Positions 60,601-64,000 of a DNA stretch of 64,000 nucleotides are shown piece by piece. The DNA lies in assembly GCF_019132845.1 (NCBI RefSeq), contig NZ_JAHSPR010000001.1, forward strand, positions 372,001-436,000. The letters run 5' to 3'. The notes under the pieces were generated by a model that did no database searches, was not told the DNA's origin, and worked only from the letters and a program-made list of their open reading frames with translations. The position numbers and the translations under genes were made by a program. The DNA is from Advenella alkanexedens. Lineage in GTDB: Bacteria; Pseudomonadota; Gammaproteobacteria; Burkholderiales; Burkholderiaceae_B. How positions within the stretch are numbered: the stretch's first letter is position 1; each line of letters begins with the position of its first letter.

Positions 60601-61194
60601 CGTTTTACCGAAGCGGTAAGCCATATCCGCAAACTGGAACAGGGTCTGGGGGTGGGTTCGCAACAACTGACCGAAGCGGTGGCACGCAACCTGGCCAAAC
60701 TCATGAGCTACAAGGATGAATATGAAGTGGCCCGGCTGTATGCCGACCCCGCTTTCCTGAACCAGTTACGCCATGAGTTTGAAGGCGAGCCCGGCAAGGA
60801 CTACCAGCTGAACTTTCATCTGGCCCCGCCCTCATTCAGCAAGAAAGACAAGCATGGCCACCTGATCAAGAAAAAATACGGCCCATGGATGATGAAGGCC
60901 TTTGGCTTGCTGCAACACTTCAAGGGCTTGCGTGGCACAGGACTGGACCCGTTTGGAAAAACCGAAGAACGCAAAATGGAGCGGCAGTTAATTGAAGACT
61001 ACCTGGACATGCTGCGCAACTTTGGTTCAAGCCTGAACGAAAACAACCTGGATATCGCCATTGCCCTGGCCCGCCTGCCCGATGATATTCGTGGTTATGG
61101 GCATATTAAAGAAAACAATATGCGCAAGGTGGCTGCCAAAAAAGAGCGATTGCTGAAAGATTATGAAGCGGCATCGCTAAGCAAGGTGGCATAA
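57637..61194 (+). CDS. Indolepyruvate ferredoxin oxidoreductase, fused alpha-beta-gamma type
   Basis: This protein of 1185 aa converts aryl pyruvates to acyl-CoA with ferredoxin as electron acceptor. The TPP domains are N-terminal (GFISGYRGSPLGNVD) and central (CSGCPHNTST, GDGTYFHSG, NDAVAMTGGQP). A ferredoxin-like segment (CEGCGDCSVQSNC) follows. The gamma domain begins at PGVGGTGVVTIGALLG. The long fused form is common in proteobacteria. The ATG at 57637, with GGAGA upstream, is preferred over an upstream start at 57562 that would overlap the promoter dyad. Confidence 0.93.
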   Translation: MNAPLSKAAQAALDSITLDDKYTLEKGRVYMSGTQALVRLPMLQKSRDMKAGLNTGGFISGYRGSPLGNVDLSLWKAQKYLDKNDIVFQPGVNEELAATSIWGSQQLNLFPDAKKQGVFAMWYGKGPGLDRSMDVFKHANNAGTSQYGGVLLIAGDDHAAKSSTVAYQSEHDLQAAGIPVLYPSNVQEYLDFGLHGWAMSRYSGLWVSLKCVTDVIESSSSVEIDPDRIQTVIPNDFEMPPGGLNIRWPDTPLEQEARLNNYKWYAALAYVRANKLDKIVIDSPNARFGIMTAGKAYLDVRQALFDLGLDEQTCTRIGIRLYKVGCVWPLEAQGARNFAQGLDEILVVEEKRQIMEYALKEELYNWRDDVRPDVYGKFDARDDGGGEWSVPRGNWLLPPNHELSPSIIAKAIAKRLAKHPLPEEVQARIKARIAVIEAKEKENQRLSVVVERKPWFCSGCPHNTSTRVPEGSRAVAGIGCHYMTIWMDRDTNTFSQMGGEGVAWIGQKAFTDTKHIFANLGDGTYFHSGILAIRAAIAAKANITYKILYNDAVAMTGGQPIDGTLTVPQINDQLVAEGITRVVIVTDEPEKYKGAVMQKNPGVYHRDQLDEVQIELRDTIGTTALIYDQTCATEKRRRRKRNTYPDPARRVFINEAVCEGCGDCSVQSNCLSVEPHDTPMGTKRRINQSSCNKDFSCLKGFCPSFVTAEGAQVRKPAVNVSNVEKKEGGIPLPAECRLERPWNILVPGVGGTGVVTIGALLGMAAHIEGKGVNVLDVTGLAQKGGAVVSHIQIGNHPSDLHATRIGMGEADLIIACDAIVAASKDITSKTRSGVTFAAVNSAKSPTAEMFKDPKWRYPSAATAHELTEILGPDHCEFLDANGYAVMLLGDAIFANPLLMGYAWQKGKIPLKLESILRAIELNGVAVQKNLDAFEWGCYLAHHGTASLPLNGQQRQETGVLVNMPESLDKLIARLETHLTHYQNKKYARRFTEAVSHIRKLEQGLGVGSQQLTEAVARNLAKLMSYKDEYEVARLYADPAFLNQLRHEFEGEPGKDYQLNFHLAPPSFSKKDKHGHLIKKKYGPWMMKAFGLLQHFKGLRGTGLDPFGKTEERKMERQLIEDYLDMLRNFGSSLNENNLDIAIALARLPDDIRGYGHIKENNMRKVAAKKERLLKDYEAASLSKVA

Positions 61195-61199
61195 AAACG

Positions 61200-61233
61200 G
61201 CTTTACCGGAAAAATCCATATTTCCGGTAAAGC
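61200..61233 (+). terminator. Long hairpin after the oxidoreductase gene
   Basis: A perfect 13-bp stem (GCTTTACCGGAAA with TTTCCGGTAAAGC) has an 8-nt loop. No T-tract follows. Instead TATAAT lies at 61237-61242, a possible -10 for the next gene. Confidence 0.5.
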
Positions 61234-61348
61234 ACTTATAATGCACTGAGATGTCTGGCTCTTGCCAAAGTCCAGTCGCCCTCAATCCGAAAGCCTGCCA
61301 GTCATCCACACACAGGCAGGTTTTCCCTGTTTAACACAAAGGACAACC

Positions 61349-61759
61349 ATGAAAACAAAACCTGTACTTGAGCACGCTGACGTCAAAAAAATATTGGCTG
61401 CCGCCGTTGCCCATGCCCAAAAAAACAATTGGCCGGTCACCATTGCGATTGTGGATGATGGCGGACATTTGCTGGGTCTTGAACGCCTGGACGGTGCTGC
61501 GCCCATTTCAGCGCATATTGCCCCCGCCAAGGCAAAAACGGCGGCACTGGGTCGCCGTGAGTCCAAGGGTTACGAAGAAGTCATCAATCATGGCCGTTAT
61601 GCCTTTTTATCGGTTCCCGTGCTGGAAGGCATGCTTGAGGGTGGCGTTCCAATCGTTATTAACGGTGCATTTATCGGTGCCGTCGGTGTTTCGGGCGTAA
61701 AATCCGATGAGGATGCGCAAATTGCCAGGGCTGGTATAAATGCCCTAGTACAACCCTGA
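61349..61759 (+). CDS. GlcG/HbpS-family protein
   Basis: This 136-aa protein belongs to the GlcG/HbpS haem-degrading-like family. Family motifs are VTIAIVDDGGHLLGLERLDGA, SKGYEEVINHGRYAFL, GGVPIVI-NGAFIGAVGVSG and SDEDAQIARAGINAL. Its function is unclear. Members are linked to glycolate genes or to haem binding. The ATG at 61349 with GGACA upstream is chosen, because the open stretch before it lacks family sequence. It stands alone between the oxidoreductase and gdhA. Confidence 0.85.
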   Translation: MKTKPVLEHADVKKILAAAVAHAQKNNWPVTIAIVDDGGHLLGLERLDGAAPISAHIAPAKAKTAALGRRESKGYEEVINHGRYAFLSVPVLEGMLEGGVPIVINGAFIGAVGVSGVKSDEDAQIARAGINALVQP

Positions 61760-61831
61760 ATAATGTCCTGACGCATCCACCTTGATAAAAAGTCTTATTT
61801 TTACGTTCGATAAGGCTCTATTTTGCGTTAA

Positions 61832-63316
<1,485 letters not shown>

Positions 63317-63487
63317 GAGCTGCACTGCCACAGTTCCCACGCTGGAGCATGGGAACCAGCAAAGAGCGGTACTGTCCCCCCGTTCCCACGCTGGAGCATG
63401 GGAACAAGCAATGCTCTGAACCACTCGTTCCCACGCTCCCGCGTGGTAACGAGTAGCACAGAACCTGGCTGTCATTAAGCCTTGGAT

Positions 63488-63522
63488 AAAAAAAACGCTA
63501 TCTTTCGGGATAGCGTTTTTTT
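63488..63522. terminator. Bidirectional terminator 1 between gdhA and pnp
   Basis: AACGCTATC (63494-63502) pairs with GATAGCGTT (63509-63517) around a 6-nt loop. Long A and T runs on both sides extend the stem. Confidence 0.9.
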
Positions 63523-63571
63523 ATTGACTGCTGCCTGGACGTTCCCACGCGGGAGCGTGGGAACCAGAAAT

Positions 63572-63600
63572 AACGCTATCTTTCAGGATAGCGTTTTTTT
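63572..63600. terminator. Bidirectional terminator 2 between gdhA and pnp (copy of terminator 1)
   Basis: This is the same stem as the previous terminator, with one base different in the loop (TTTCAG for TTTCGG). The T run on the forward side is kept, while the A run on the other side is shorter. It is part of a tandem duplication with a palindrome. Confidence 0.85.
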
Positions 63601-63688
63601 ATTGACAATTTTTGCCTGGGTGTTTCCCACGCGGGAGCATGGGAACAAGCAACTCGCGTGGCAACGGGCAATAGCTCATTAAAGGTGA

Positions 63689-64000
63689 TTACTCACCATC
63701 AGCCGGGGTTTCTGTAGGCTGAACAGAGCCTTCCAGGCCTTCCAGACCACCCAGGGCCTTGGCGGACAGACGCAGACGACCACGATCATCGGCTTCAATC
63801 ACTTTAACTTTAACTTTCTGGCCAACGGCAAGCACATCGTTGATATTGGCAATGCGGTAATTGGCAATTTCAGAAATGTGCAGCAAGCCATCGCGACCCG
63901 GCAGAATCTGTACAATACCGCCAAAATCCAGCAAGCGCTGAACCGTACCGTCATACACCTGACCCACTTCGACCACAGCAGTCAATTCAGCGATACGACG
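63689..64000 (-). CDS. pnp: Polyribonucleotide nucleotidyltransferase, C-terminal part only
   Basis: The frame runs in from the window edge at 64000, and the 104 codons seen encode the C-terminal S1 RNA-binding domain. Key pieces are [37 protein letters not shown] and [21 protein letters not shown]. The preceding residues (RRIAEL) fit the end of the KH domain region of PNPase. The enzyme degrades RNA from the 3' end. The TTG at 63983 is not a start. Confidence 0.88.
   Translation of the reverse strand, partial: RRIAELTAVVEVGQVYDGTVQRLLDFGGIVQILPGRDGLLHISEIANYRIANINDVLAVGQKVKVKVIEADDRGRLRLSAKALGGLEGLEGSVQPTETPADGE

Larger units (their letters stand above)
63332..63650. repeat. Palindromic repeat cluster 4 (GTTCCCACGC family)
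   Basis: Five palindromes lie at 63332-63357, 63381-63409, 63426-63453, 63540-63565 and 63621-63650. The arms are GTTCCCACGC with GCATGGGAAC or GCGTGGGAAC. The last two alternate with two terminator hairpins. The cluster fills the space between the convergent gdhA and pnp genes. Confidence 0.88.

Overview
The window is one block of a Gram-negative chromosome, most likely from a betaproteobacterium of the order Burkholderiales, with the Alcaligenaceae as the best guess. The grounds are gene content and order: a PHB depolymerase gene, rnfB-nth, a fused LivM-LivG transporter subunit, smc-zipA-ligA, ompR-envZ, a 14-gene nuo operon followed by a DUF2818 gene, dapA-bamC, and Burkholderiales-type porins. 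No rRNA, prophage, insertion sequence or CRISPR array is visible. One tRNA gene is present. Genus and species cannot be assigned from the sequence alone.

Layout. 1-2569: 3' part of an intracellular PHB depolymerase gene, then rnfB-nth. 2682-7584: a Liv-type amino-acid ABC transporter operon (reverse). 7849-9860: msrB-yciB-bolA-ppiC. 10076-16752: smc-zipA-ligA (reverse), covering chromosome condensation, division and DNA ligation. 16998-20580: lplT facing a tsaB::rimI fusion and a family-4 uracil-DNA glycosylase. 20947-23706: ompR-envZ and an AhpC-type peroxiredoxin. 23892-25208: ispF and ispD. 25449-29795: mfd and serB. 30096-45135: the complete respiratory complex I operon nuoA-N plus a DUF2818 gene (reverse). 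45323-47291: a porin remnant and an intact porin. 47778-52281: nirV-like gene, copper nitrite reductase fused to cytochrome c, and a phytase/esterase-like exported protein. 52599-56072: tRNA-Arg, yciO, dapA, bamC and a tautomerase. 56245-61194: small membrane protein, LysR regulator and a divergent indolepyruvate ferredoxin oxidoreductase. 61349-64000: GlcG-like protein, NADP glutamate dehydrogenase and the 3' end of pnp.

How the genes work together. Most are housekeeping genes. The metabolic theme is aerobic respiration through NDH-1 with a periplasmic nitrite-to-NO step. The nitrite reductase gene has a well-formed FNR/NNR-type box centred about 40 bp before a predicted start of transcription, so it is probably induced by low oxygen or nitrogen oxides. 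Amino-acid uptake, indolepyruvate oxidation and glutamate dehydrogenase suggest growth on amino acids, with PHB as a carbon store.

The least explained material is non-coding. A family of palindromes with GTTCCCACGC-type arms lies in four intergenic clusters (9.9, 23.8, 56.1 and 63.4 kb). Around them there are local duplications: an 84-bp higher-order repeat that supplies the C-terminal codons of a small membrane protein, a copied 30-bp fragment of the tautomerase gene, and a tandem terminator-plus-palindrome duplication. I did not find a clearly new multi-gene system. The nirK-nirV unit and the palindrome family are the best candidates for follow-up.
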